DNA from: CAWGJC01 sp965276665
GTDB taxonomy: Bacteria > Pseudomonadota > Alphaproteobacteria > Acetobacterales > Acetobacteraceae
DNA: 64,000 nt
Assembly: GCA_965276665.1 (NCBI GenBank)
Contig: OZ255620.1
Span: 3,100,001 to 3,164,000 of the forward strand
Direction of reading: 5' to 3'
A program made the position numbers and the translations under genes. The notes under the pieces were generated by a model that was given only the letters and a program-made list of their open reading frames with translations, was not told where the DNA came from and made no database searches. Positions 33,855-42,077 of the stretch are shown piece by piece. Each line of letters starts with the position of its first letter. Position 1 is the stretch's first letter.

Positions 33855-35007
33855 GAACCGGGACGTAGTGCCAGGGGTCGAACACCGTCTGATCCCGGCT
33901 AAAACATCGGCGGTGCTCGCCAACGAGCTTCCCGTCCTGACGGAGTTCGATCCGCTCGGCATAGGCACGGATCTCGACCGGCCGCCCGACTGCATGCGCC
34001 GATACCGAGTAGCGGTTGTTGTCGAACCGAACCAGGCAGGTCTTCGAGACCGAGGCAGGTAGCGCGTGGAAGCCGTCGAAGCGCCCGGTATACGGCACCA
34101 GAGCCGTGCGCTCGGCCTCGAACACCGACCAGATCGTCTGGTCGCGCAACTCGGGATGTCGGTGTGCCCGGGCATAGGCGACGCACTTGTCCAACAACCA
34201 GGCATTCAGCTCGTCGTAGCTCTTGACCCGCACGCGCGGCGAAAAGAACCGCTCCCGCACTACACCAACCTGATCCTCAACCTGACCTTTCTCCCATCCT
34301 GCCGCCGGCGTGCAGGCGGCGGGCTCGATCAGGTAGTGGCTGCACATCTGCAGGAACCGGCGATTATAGGCCCGCTCGCGACCGACAAAGATCGCGTCCA
34401 CCGCTGCTTTGAGGTTGTCGTAGATGCCGCGCGTGCAGGTCCCGCGGAAGAATGCAAATGCACGGTCGTGTGCGTCGAACACCATTTCCTGCGTCTCGCG
34501 CGGATACGCCCGCACGAACAACATTCGGCTATGGCACAGCCGCAAATGCGCGACTTTCACCGTCACCGTCGTGCCACCTATCAGCACGACCTCGTGGCTC
34601 CAGTCGAACTGGTAAGCTTCTCCAGGTGCGAAGCTCAGCGGCACATATGCCGCCGCCGAGGTCGACACCTGCTCGCGTCGCCACGCCCGCGCATACCGCC
34701 GAACCGCGTCATAGCCGCCCTCGTAACCCAGTCCACGCAGCTCCTCGAAAACCCGGATCAGCGTCAGCCGCTCTCGACCAGGTCGCCCCTCATTGGCCGC
34801 AAGCAGCCGGTCCAATTCCTCCCGCCACGGCCCGAGCCGCGGCATCGGCTGCTGCTCGCGTTCGTAACGAAACTCCGTCGCCTCCGACCGCAACACCTTG
34901 CGCACGACCTTCCGCGACACCCGCAGCTCGCGGCAGATCGCCTTGATCGACTTCCCCTGTACAAAATACGCCCGCCGGATCCGCGCAATCGTCTCCACCA
35001 CCAGCAT
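33790..35007 (-). pseudogene. istA: IS21 transposase IstA, C-terminally truncated and fused to IS6 sequence
   Basis: Starts at the ATG at 35007 (MLVVETIARIRRAYFV); an upstream GTG at 35031 is in frame. The N-terminal HTH (KAICRELRVSRKVVRKVL) and the rve integrase-core residues (FDWSHEVVLIGGTTVTVKVA, YDNLKAAVDAIF) are present. After HYVPV at about 33855 the frame passes into IS6 residues PGDKWFMDEF and stops at the IS6 nonsense codon. About 110 residues of the full-length IstA (see 56466) are missing. Confidence 0.88.
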
Positions 35008-35121
35008 CCCAATCCGGCCCCCGCACCACAACGAGAGCCATCGTGAACCCCACCGTCAGAGGGGTCCCTTTCGGACGCCGATCAACACTCCAACAGGGTC
35101 CCTATTCCACGCCGATCAACA
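33855..35121 (-). mobile_element. Truncated IS21-family element, copy 1
   Basis: This 1267-bp piece matches bases 56813-58079 without indels and with very few substitutions (one seen turns a Glu codon into Gly). It keeps the istA-side terminus ending in CGATCAACA and most of istA, but has lost the istA 3' end, istB and the other terminus. It is in the same orientation as copy 2. Confidence 0.92.
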
Positions 35122-35174
35122 CACGAGTCGCTGAAATCAGGGAGCGGCGCGGCAAGCTCACTCCATCGAAATGC

Positions 35175-35360
35175 CTGTGGATCGAGGGAAGTTATCCACG
35201 GGTGCTTGGTACCCCGGGCTCGGGTAATTGGTACCCCGAAGTTCGGGCGGATGGCACCCGTTTGGTTCGGGCATTTGGCACCCCCCTAAACCGATAGCTT
35301 AAACCTATAGATTTTCCTCTATCTTCTTCCGATTGATGGCGACCGAAAATGTGGATTGTT
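35175..35360. other. Iteron-like repeats with DnaA-box-like sites: possible plasmid origin remnant
   Basis: Four direct repeats with the pattern TTGGYACCCCNNNNTTCGGG start at 35206, 35228, 35251 and 35275 (spacing 22-24 bases). TTATCCACG at 35192 is one mismatch from the DnaA box, and further TGTGGAT sequences are at 35176 and 35350. An AT-rich stretch follows at 35286-35335. This is the usual layout of an iteron origin. The neighbouring parB fragment supports it. The alternative is the multiple terminal repeats of another IS21-like element. Confidence 0.5.
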
Positions 35361-35388
35361 TTCGCCTCCGCGACGCCCATTGAAAGCT

Positions 35389-35420
35389 CCTTGAGCCGCC
35401 CCGTGAGGGACGGCTCAAGG
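35389..35420 (-). terminator. Hairpin after the parB fragment
   Basis: A 14-bp stem with one mismatch (CCTTGAGCCG outer arm) and a GTGA/TCAC loop lies 25 bases beyond the stop of the leftward parB fragment. On the minus strand it is followed by AGCTTTC, a weak T tract. It is the likely transcription terminator of the original parB gene. Confidence 0.55.
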
Positions 35421-35445
35421 AAGAAAGGGGCTTACAAGAGAAGAG

Positions 35446-35874
35446 TTATTCAGCAGCGATCGGCATTTCCAGGATGGTCAGGCTGTCGGTGTCGCCAGAG
35501 TCCACGGGATAACTCGCTTCCGAAACTCGTAGGATAGAAGGAAGCCAGCTGGCTCCGGCCAGTAGCTGCTCAGCATCCGCCACCATGACTTCCTTCTTGC
35601 TACCCACGATCTGCCCGGCCGCCCGCGCCCCGGCACCCTCACGCACCGCCTCCACGATCAGCGCCTTCGGCACGCAGGCAAGATAGCTGTCCTTGGTCGC
35701 GGTCCAGCACGTCCGCATACCCAGCCCGGCTGCCCCGGCTACTTGGGCGGCGATGCACTGGCTGCCCTCCAGCGTGGTCCAAGTCCGCGGCCCGGCATTC
35801 GTGGCGCGCGCCACGCAGACGGCCATCAAGCTCAGCAAAGTCGGCACGTTCTGATCCTGTGGGGACGTGCCCAT
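35446..35874 (-). pseudogene. Plasmid-type ParB partition protein, C-terminal fragment
   Basis: The minus-strand frame reads LLSLMAVCVARATNAGPRT, AAGLGMRTCWTATKDSYLAC, VPKALIVEAVREGAG, KKEVMVADAEQLLAGASWLP and ends SLTILEMPIAAE. This matches the C-terminal region of the large ParB-like proteins of alphaproteobacterial plasmids and islands (pattern xTKAxIxEAVREx...KKxxMAxxAExLLxGxGWLPxxLR), as I recall it. The nuclease and HTH parts are replaced by ISKra4 sequence at about 35870. It is not a transposase. Confidence 0.7.
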
Positions 35875-36460
35875 GCCAGAGCAGCCATTTCAGGCGCTCG
35901 AGATCGGCCAGACGACGCTCGGTCCAGCTCGGGTCCGGGCTGGCACCCTTGGTCATTTGCACGAGCACCGTCAGCCGCATGGTGATGTGAAACCAATCCA
36001 GCACGTGCTCGGCCTCGGGGCCGATCTGCGAGACCAACCGGCGCACGGACTCGCCACCATCCGACATCAGCACGAGTTTTTGGTTGGGTGCGTAGCCTTG
36101 CCCAGCAAGGACATCGAGCAAGCGTCGCCGCGGACGGTCATCATGCGCCTGAATGAAGGCGAAGCACTTTGCGGGTCGTTGCTCATCGTCCTCGGGGGCA
36201 TCTCGGTGGAAGCCCGGAATGGACTTGCCAGCAATCACCTCAAACCAAGAGCCCGCGCGGTCGCGCACGAAACCGCCGTCGACACCGACGTAGGCGGGCC
36301 CGTCCGGCAACGGCAACGCGTCGAGCTCGCGTTGGCAATGCGCCCATACTGCCCGGCCGGCCTCTTCGCCGATTGCCGCTTCGTCTCGGCGAGCGACGGC
36401 TTACAAACGGCGCCGCACTCGTTCGGGTGCAACCGGTTTACCCCCGTTTTGAGATACACT
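35870..36460 (-). mobile_element. ISKra4-family transposase fragment
   Basis: The frame gives AYVGVDGGFVRDRAGSWFEV, IAGKSIPGFHRD, LVLMSDGGESVRRLVSQIGP, EAEHVLDWFHITMRLTVLVQ and LERLKWLLWHG, which are the catalytic-core motifs of ISKra4 transposases. The 5' end has an in-frame stop upstream of VARRDEAAIGEEAGRAVWAH, and homology ends at WLLWHG where the parB fragment begins. Both ends are therefore lost. Confidence 0.82.
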
Positions 36461-36467
36461 CCACAGA

Positions 36468-36707
36468 TTACGACACGGAGACCTGCAATGCCTTGATGTC
36501 ATCGAGCGTACGTCGGAGATTCACGATGTCCGCTTCAAGAAACTTCTGCGCACAAGAAAGGCAGTAATGATGATCGTCACCATCTGACTTGATTGTCAGC
36601 CGTGCATCGCCTTTGACAATCTTGTGTGCGTCATTCTGACGGCAACTGTGTGCTCGCCCCGCATTGGTGATGGTCATACTCACAATCAGCGATCTAGGAC
36701 GCGGCAT
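36468..36707 (-). CDS. Small zinc-finger-like protein of the DUF2130-ParB-helicase operon
   Basis: A 79-residue protein. The ATG at 36707 has a strong GAGGAG seven bases upstream and overlaps the helicase stop by 14 bases, which argues that the gene is real and coupled to it. Cys/His residues are spaced HSCRQ...DDHHYCLSCAQKF, a likely one-zinc PARP- or ribbon-like finger. I do not recognise a named family. It would be the last gene of the leftward operon and may target the complex to nucleic acid. Confidence 0.6.
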   Translation of the reverse strand: MPRPRSLIVSMTITNAGRAHSCRQNDAHKIVKGDARLTIKSDGDDHHYCLSCAQKFLEADIVNLRRTLDDIKALQVSVS

Positions 36708-38474
36708 GACGAAGCTCCTCCTCGACGCTGCGCACAATGTCCGGCAGCGCGTCATGTGCGGCATTCAACTGGTCAAGGCTGAAGTTCTGTCGGTCGGCGT
36801 TTGCCCCGCCGACCTGCTGATTCAACCGCCGATGCAGCTCGGCGGCGGTCCAGGCGAAGTTCTGCATACGATGCCGGGGGTCGAGCGTGCGCCCCCGTGG
36901 ATTAAGCCCGACGCGACCGAGAATGCCGCCAACTTCATTCTGGACGCGGCTGTTGAGTGCATCGCGGCGTGCCTCGCGGCGATCCTGTCGCGTCGTCTGC
37001 AACCGGCGCAGCTCGTCGGCGGCCTGATCCGCTGTGACCCCCATTTCGGCCAGCCGCTGGATCAGTTCGCGCGCTTCAGGGTTGCCGATCGGCTCCATAT
37101 CGGCCACCCGAACGCCGCTCTGGCCCAGGATTTCCACGGGTTCAAGGCCACCCCCGCCAGCAGGATCCCGTTCGACCACCTCGCCGTTGAAAGGAACGTC
37201 CTCGGCTTCCGGCAGAAGGTTCGCGAAAAACTCCTGATCCGCTTGACTGAACTGTCGGAAGTCGTCCCAGCGGCGCGCGACATTGGCTCCAACATGAAAG
37301 ACGACAACACCTTGGTTGAGAGGGTGTCCGGGTGCATTTTGCTCGATCGCCCGCATGATGCGTCCGACGAACTGCACAAAGGGACTGAGATTGGCAAAGA
37401 TGCTGCCGACCATGGCGACGGCCAGAAGAGGGTGGTCAAATCCTTCACCCAGCATCCGCGCCTGCACAATGACATCGATCTCGTGGTTTTCCAGACGCTG
37501 GAAGACGCGTTGATTGGCCTGGCCCTCACGGGAATGCACATAATCGGCGCGCATATTGCGTGCCCGGAACGCCTCCGTGATCTGGATGCAGTGGTCGATA
37601 TTCAGAGCCGAGGCGATGATCTTGAGCCGTTGCTCCCCGGTCTCCTGGCGAAGCCGGCGCAGCTCACCGATGGACTGATCGACAATCGACGCCAGCGTGC
37701 CCTCTGACATCACGATGCCACGGCGGAACTCGGCGTCTGTCTCGCCAAGCCGTCGGACTTCATCCGGCCCGATAACGCGCTCTTCGCCATTGCTGGAATC
37801 AATGTAACGCAGCTCGGACGGTCGCAGCATTTTTGCGCGCAAACGCTTGACATATCCCGCTTCGATGGCGCGCATGACGGGAAAACTGTAGATAACCTCG
37901 CCATCCATGACCGCACCGTCAGCACGCGTCGGCGTGGCACTGAAGTTGACAAGCTTTGCCGACGGAAAGCGACGCTTGACCTGCTGCCAGCTCGCGGCCG
38001 TGTTATGATGTGCTTCATCGACAAGGATAAGGTCGAAGAAGTCAGCCTCAAGCTGATCAAGCCAGCGGTTCTCATCGCCCGCGATTTGCTGAATGTTTGC
38101 GACCGCGAAATCGCAGTGTCTCAGATCGTCCATGTTGACCCGGCCACTCGCCACGAGGACCGTTTCGGGAAAGGGCTGGCCGTCTGCCAGAACACCGCAT
38201 CTTGCGTAGAAGTTCGTGGCACTGCTCACCCGGAGATCGTTGGCGAGCTGGTCCCTGATGCGGGTTCCGGGCGCGATGATGAGCGCCCGGCGGGCACCGA
38301 GTGCATAGGGTGTAAGGGCAGGCCGGACTTGCCGCAGCCTACCGGCAGAATGATACCGACTTCAGCGCGGGCATCCTGCTGGTGGAAGTGATCGCGGATC
38401 GACTGCCATCCGTCGCGTTGAGGGATACGGAGCCGGGTGTTGTCAACAATCGTAACGTTTTGGTCGAAAGGCAT
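36694..38474 (-). pseudogene. DEAD/DEAH-box (SF2) helicase, broken by one frameshift after Walker A
   Basis: From the ATG at 38474 the N-terminus contains a Q-like region and Walker A ILPVGCGKSG. One base is missing at about 38319. In the next frame the protein continues ALTPYALGARRALIIAPGTR (motif Ia region), then LILVDEAHHNTAASW (motif II), LVNFSATPTRADG (motif III), HCIQITEAFRARNMRADYVH and FVQFVGRIMRA (motif VI), to about 593 residues in total. A downstream start at 38229 would give a 511-residue product without Walker A. It is the third gene of the leftward operon. The frameshift may be real or an assembly error. Confidence 0.82.
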
Positions 38475-38534
38475 GTTTTAATCCATATGGGTAGGAACGA
38501 CAGAACAGAAAAACCGGGCACCGGGTGCCGATCG

Positions 38535-39488
38535 TCAGGACACCGATAGAGCCTTGCGCAGTGATTTAAGCAGCGCCTCGGCCTCTTCGATTTTCGTGAG
38601 TACCTTGGGGTCGCCCTTCATTTCCTGGAACGCCGTCCAGGGGAGACTTTTCAAGGCCGTAAGTGCTGTCTCCATCTTGTTCAGCGCACCGTCGCTGGCA
38701 TCTTTTTCTGCGGGTTTTAGCCGAAGCTGCGCCGAGTCAAGATCACCTTCATTACTGAGGAAATGCGCCCGTGCTACGGGGTCGGGAAGGATGACGCGGA
38801 GTTTGCGCAACTCCTTGGAGTTGGTGATACGCTTCTGGTTCACCTTCTCGACCACGGCATCAACGACGCTCGGCACCAGGAGCTTCTTGCTGACGCCCAT
38901 CAGCTCGCGTGCCCAGGTGATCGCGGCGCTCGGATCGCGGAGTTTGGTAAACTTTCCGGACAGCTCAAAAATCTCCACAAGCTTGTCGAGCTCGCGGACC
39001 GTGATGCCGAGGATATTCGCAGCACTCGCTCGTCCCATCAGTTCGACGAGGCGATAGGCGACCATCTCCTTTTCCTTAGCATCCCACTCTTTGCGTTGCC
39101 GGTGGATGTAAATCCATACGCGTAAGCGCTCTTCCTCGGAAAGAGTGCGATCGGTCACTTCGACCGGCAGCTCGCGGTACTGCACACGGCCCCGATCGAC
39201 GAGCAGGCGGCAATTTGTCCATCGACGATCACCGTCGATGATCTGGAATTTTCCCGGCAGGTCGGGATGAGGCTCGACAAGGAGAGGTTCAAAAAGGCCC
39301 TGGTTTGCCTCGATCTGACACTGAAGCTCGTCGTCCTCCTTAGGTCCGAGACGCGGCTGATGGGGATTGGGGACGACGTTATCGATGTCGATTTTCGTCC
39401 GATAGGTCCGCAGGATCGTGCGGTCGAGGCGACGTTCCTGAAGACCGATAACGTTCGGGCGATGATCGGCTGCTGCCACCACGGTCAT
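38535..39488 (-). CDS. ParB/Sulfiredoxin-like nuclease-domain protein
   Basis: A 317-residue protein with an N-terminal ParB-like fold: NPHQPRLGPKEDDELQCQIE aligns with box I, and KFQIIDGDRRWTNCRLL with box II (GERR-type, here GDRR). A helical domain follows (MGRASAANILGITVRELDKL) that could be the KorB/HTH-like DNA-binding part. The C-terminal third is helical and charged. Its start overlaps the stop of the DUF2130 gene (ATGA). ParB-fold proteins outside partition loci can be CTP-switches or nicking nucleases in defence systems; which applies here is unknown. Confidence 0.8.
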   Translation of the reverse strand: MTVVAAADHRPNVIGLQERRLDRTILRTYRTKIDIDNVVPNPHQPRLGPKEDDELQCQIEANQGLFEPLLVEPHPDLPGKFQIIDGDRRWTNCRLLVDRGRVQYRELPVEVTDRTLSEEERLRVWIYIHRQRKEWDAKEKEMVAYRLVELMGRASAANILGITVRELDKLVEIFELSGKFTKLRDPSAAITWARELMGVSKKLLVPSVVDAVVEKVNQKRITNSKELRKLRVILPDPVARAHFLSNEGDLDSAQLRLKPAEKDASDGALNKMETALTALKSLPWTAFQEMKGDPKVLTKIEEAEALLKSLRKALSVS

Positions 39489-41266
39489 AGCTGGGCTTCT
39501 TCAAGGCCAGGTTCCTCCGCATCAGCAATGCCGATGATGCAACTGATCTCCATCGAGAGGTCGGCTTTCGCTTTCTGGATTTTCCTCAAGAGGATGCCCT
39601 CTTTCTTCCAGGTAGCATCGTGTGCAAGCTTTTCCTTCACCTGCATCTGCAGCAGCTCCTCGGCATGAGCGTCGACAGCTTCGAGATACTGCGTGCACCG
39701 GTCCGAGCCGATGAAGTCATAGAGCGACTCTGTTTTGCTTTCGCGCTCAGCATTGCTCATGCGCAACGTATGCGTCAGGATCACGTGCTGTCGGATCAAT
39801 GTCGCGACAGCGACGACCCGGGCAGGGCTCGCCAGAACGACACCGTCGTGAACGTGAAGATGCCCCGTCTTCTCAGGGAACTTGTGCGTCGAGAGAATGG
39901 CGTGATCGGCCTTATCGGAAATCTGGTCCGCTTTCAGTTTGGTGACGTGTTCGAATCTGAATTGTCCGCGGTTTTTGGAGTCGTAGAGGATCGTGCCGCA
40001 CGTCTTGCCCTGTAACATGACGGTGTGACGGATGTCGGCGCCGCCCGCTACTTTCTGGATTTTGACAATTGTGTCTTCGGTGAACTCGGCTTTGAGTGTT
40101 TCGAGCAAGTCGATCTCGGCACCCTCGCCAAGTTCGTCGTTGGTTTTCTTCTCAAGAGCGCGCAGTTCAGCGGTCAGCTTGTCGACCTGCTTCTGGTTGT
40201 CCTCAAAGGCCTTGGCCTTGATGGCATTGATCTCGGCCGTTTTGGCCGTTTCCAGAATATCGCGCTGCGCGTCCAGCTGCTCCTTCAGCACGGCCGCGTG
40301 CTGGTCACTGAGCGTGGCGAATTTGCTCTCAGCCTCGGCCGCCCGTGCCGCGGCTTCGGCAGCTGCCTGCGCGTTCTCGGCGAGCTTTTCCGCCGTGGCA
40401 AGTTCAGCGGCGGCAGTCGCCTCGGCGCGAATACGGACTACGTCCGCGGCAGCCTTCTCCTTCAGCTCGGCGAGCTCGGCAGCTTTGGCATTTTTGACTG
40501 TGGTGAGTTCTTCCTGAAGGTCTGCCCCCTTCTGTTCGGCGGCAATGCGGGTCGTCTCGGCCTCCCGAATTTTCACCTGCGATGCTTCTTCGGCAGCAGC
40601 CGTTGCTTCCTGGCGGATTCGGACTGCGGCTGCCGCAGCCTCTTCTTTAAGGGCCGCCAGTTCGGTTTCCTTGGCTTGCTGAAGGGCGGTCAGTTGCCCC
40701 TGTAGCGCTGCGCTCTTTTGGTCGGCTTCGAGCCGGTTCGCTTTGGTCTGTTCGATCTGCTTTTGCAATGCGGCGTCGAGGTCGGTGCGCGCCGTCTCGC
40801 TTGCAGCCAGTTTGTCGGCCACGGCGGCTTCGGCGGATTGCTGCGCCTCGAGGCGAATAGCTGCTTCCCGTCCCTCAGCTTCAGCCTTGGCCGCGGCGAG
40901 AGCCGTCGCACTCGCATCGCACTCTTTTTGAAGCTGCGCCTGGTGGGCGGCAGCGGCGGCCTCTGCAACCCTCTTCGCCTCCGCCCGGGCCGCTTCTTCT
41001 CGCGCGGCGGATTGGCGACGCTCGAGTTCGAGATTGGCCTTGGCGGTGGCCTCAGCCTCGATACGCTCGGCCTCATATTTCTGTTCAAGACGCGTCGTGA
41101 TGGCCTGCGATTGCTCGCGCTCGCGCAGCGCGATCTTGCCGCTGATCTCTTCCAGCTTTTCGGCCGGTATCTCCTGCTCGCACCAGGGGCATGTCTCTGC
41201 ATCGATATGGGTGTGAGACGCAAAGGGGGACCTGAAGGACGTGCTGGCCTGGGGCTGAGGGATCAT
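39485..41266 (-). CDS. DUF2130 coiled-coil protein
   Basis: About 593 residues from the ATG at 41266, preceded by CGGAG at a good distance. An N-terminal CPWCEQ zinc-ribbon-like motif (near residue 27) precedes roughly 350 residues of Ala/Glu/Lys-rich coiled coil. The C-terminal DUF2130 domain has KAEFTEDTIVKIQKVAGGAD, GKTCGTILYDSKN, HVTKLKADQISDKADHAILS and later ESLYDFIGSDRC. DUF2130 has a restriction-endonuclease-like flavour (FExD/ILYDSK region), but its activity is not established as far as I know. It is the first gene of the leftward four-gene operon. Confidence 0.8.
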   Translation of the reverse strand: MIPQPQASTSFRSPFASHTHIDAETCPWCEQEIPAEKLEEISGKIALREREQSQAITTRLEQKYEAERIEAEATAKANLELERRQSAAREEAARAEAKRVAEAAAAAHQAQLQKECDASATALAAAKAEAEGREAAIRLEAQQSAEAAVADKLAASETARTDLDAALQKQIEQTKANRLEADQKSAALQGQLTALQQAKETELAALKEEAAAAAVRIRQEATAAAEEASQVKIREAETTRIAAEQKGADLQEELTTVKNAKAAELAELKEKAAADVVRIRAEATAAAELATAEKLAENAQAAAEAAARAAEAESKFATLSDQHAAVLKEQLDAQRDILETAKTAEINAIKAKAFEDNQKQVDKLTAELRALEKKTNDELGEGAEIDLLETLKAEFTEDTIVKIQKVAGGADIRHTVMLQGKTCGTILYDSKNRGQFRFEHVTKLKADQISDKADHAILSTHKFPEKTGHLHVHDGVVLASPARVVAVATLIRQHVILTHTLRMSNAERESKTESLYDFIGSDRCTQYLEAVDAHAEELLQMQVKEKLAHDATWKKEGILLRKIQKAKADLSMEISCIIGIADAEEPGLEEAQL

Positions 41267-41392
41267 AGGTAAACTCCGAATCGGGGTTGAATGTGGGTCC
41301 CAGTTTGTCCTATTTTGTCCTAACGTCAATCTTTAAATCGAGGCGTAGGCTGTCGCGGGATGTCGACGGCGACGCGCGGTATCGGAGTCGTC
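41267..41392. promoter_or_regulatory. Divergent promoter region with 10-bp tandem repeat
   Basis: TTTGTCCTA occurs at 41304-41312 and again at 41314-41322, period 10, with a weaker third copy GGGTCCCA to the left. It sits between the start of the leftward DUF2130 operon and the rightward McrB-type genes. Reverse-strand TTGACG at about 41324-41329 could be a -35 element. A shared regulator binding helically phased repeats would control both arms. Confidence 0.5.
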
Positions 41393-41893
41393 ATGGGCGA
41401 GGTAGTAGGTCGGGGATCGGGGAAATGGGCTCAGCCCGGCGTGCCGCACAAAGGCTGGCAGTGCGTGGACGTAGAAGACCTCGGCGAACCGTCTGCCATC
41501 TGCGAAATGTGTGAAGCTCACGATATTCGCTACGTTCACCACATGGAGCATCCGGCCTATCCGGAAGGCCTTGGCTGCGGCTGCGTATGCGCGGGCCACA
41601 TGGAAAATGACTACGAAGGTGCCCGGCGTCGCGAAAAAAGCCTGCGCAATGCAAGCTCACGACGTCAGCGCTGGCTCACCCGCGACTGGCGCACATCGCG
41701 CAACGGAAACCCGTTTCTGAACGCTGACGGCTATAATATCGTTGTCTATCCGGCAGGGCAGGGGTGGGGCTTTCGGGTCAGCAATCGGACGACGGACAAG
41801 AACGTCGTCAGCCGCAAGATGCTGGCCTCGATGGACGCGGCCAAGCTGCGGGCATTCGACGCCATGATCTGGATGAAAGAGCGGCAAGAGTGA
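41393..41893 (+). CDS. Cys-rich conserved hypothetical protein
   Basis: About 166 residues from the ATG at 41393, which has GGAG five bases before it; an ATG at 41360 is in frame. The first half has AICEMCEAHDIRYVHHMEHP and LGCGCVCAGHMENDYEGARR, giving several Cys and His that probably bind zinc. The second half (RSRNGNPFLNADGYNIVVYP-like, GWGFRVSNRTTD) looks like a small beta domain. I recall similar proteins only as hypotheticals. It leads the rightward arm of the defence-type locus. Confidence 0.7.
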   Translation: MGEVVGRGSGKWAQPGVPHKGWQCVDVEDLGEPSAICEMCEAHDIRYVHHMEHPAYPEGLGCGCVCAGHMENDYEGARRREKSLRNASSRRQRWLTRDWRTSRNGNPFLNADGYNIVVYPAGQGWGFRVSNRTTDKNVVSRKMLASMDAAKLRAFDAMIWMKERQE

Positions 41894-42077
41894 TCCGCCA
41901 TCGCCTGATCCGCTGACGTCGCCCTGCGCGCCGCTTTCGACGATCTGGGCCGCTATCACCACGCAGGTGTCGACGGGCTGACCGGCGCTTGGAGTGACTC
42001 GCCTGAATGCCCTATGGAATCCGAAAGGATAGGGCCAGCCGTTCCAGGCGTGTCCGCATAGTTCGATTGGGCGCCTC

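Noticed and set aside
35446..35874. C-terminus of the ISKra4 transposase
   Set aside because: The frame differs from the transposase, and the residues fit the C-terminus of plasmid ParB proteins instead.
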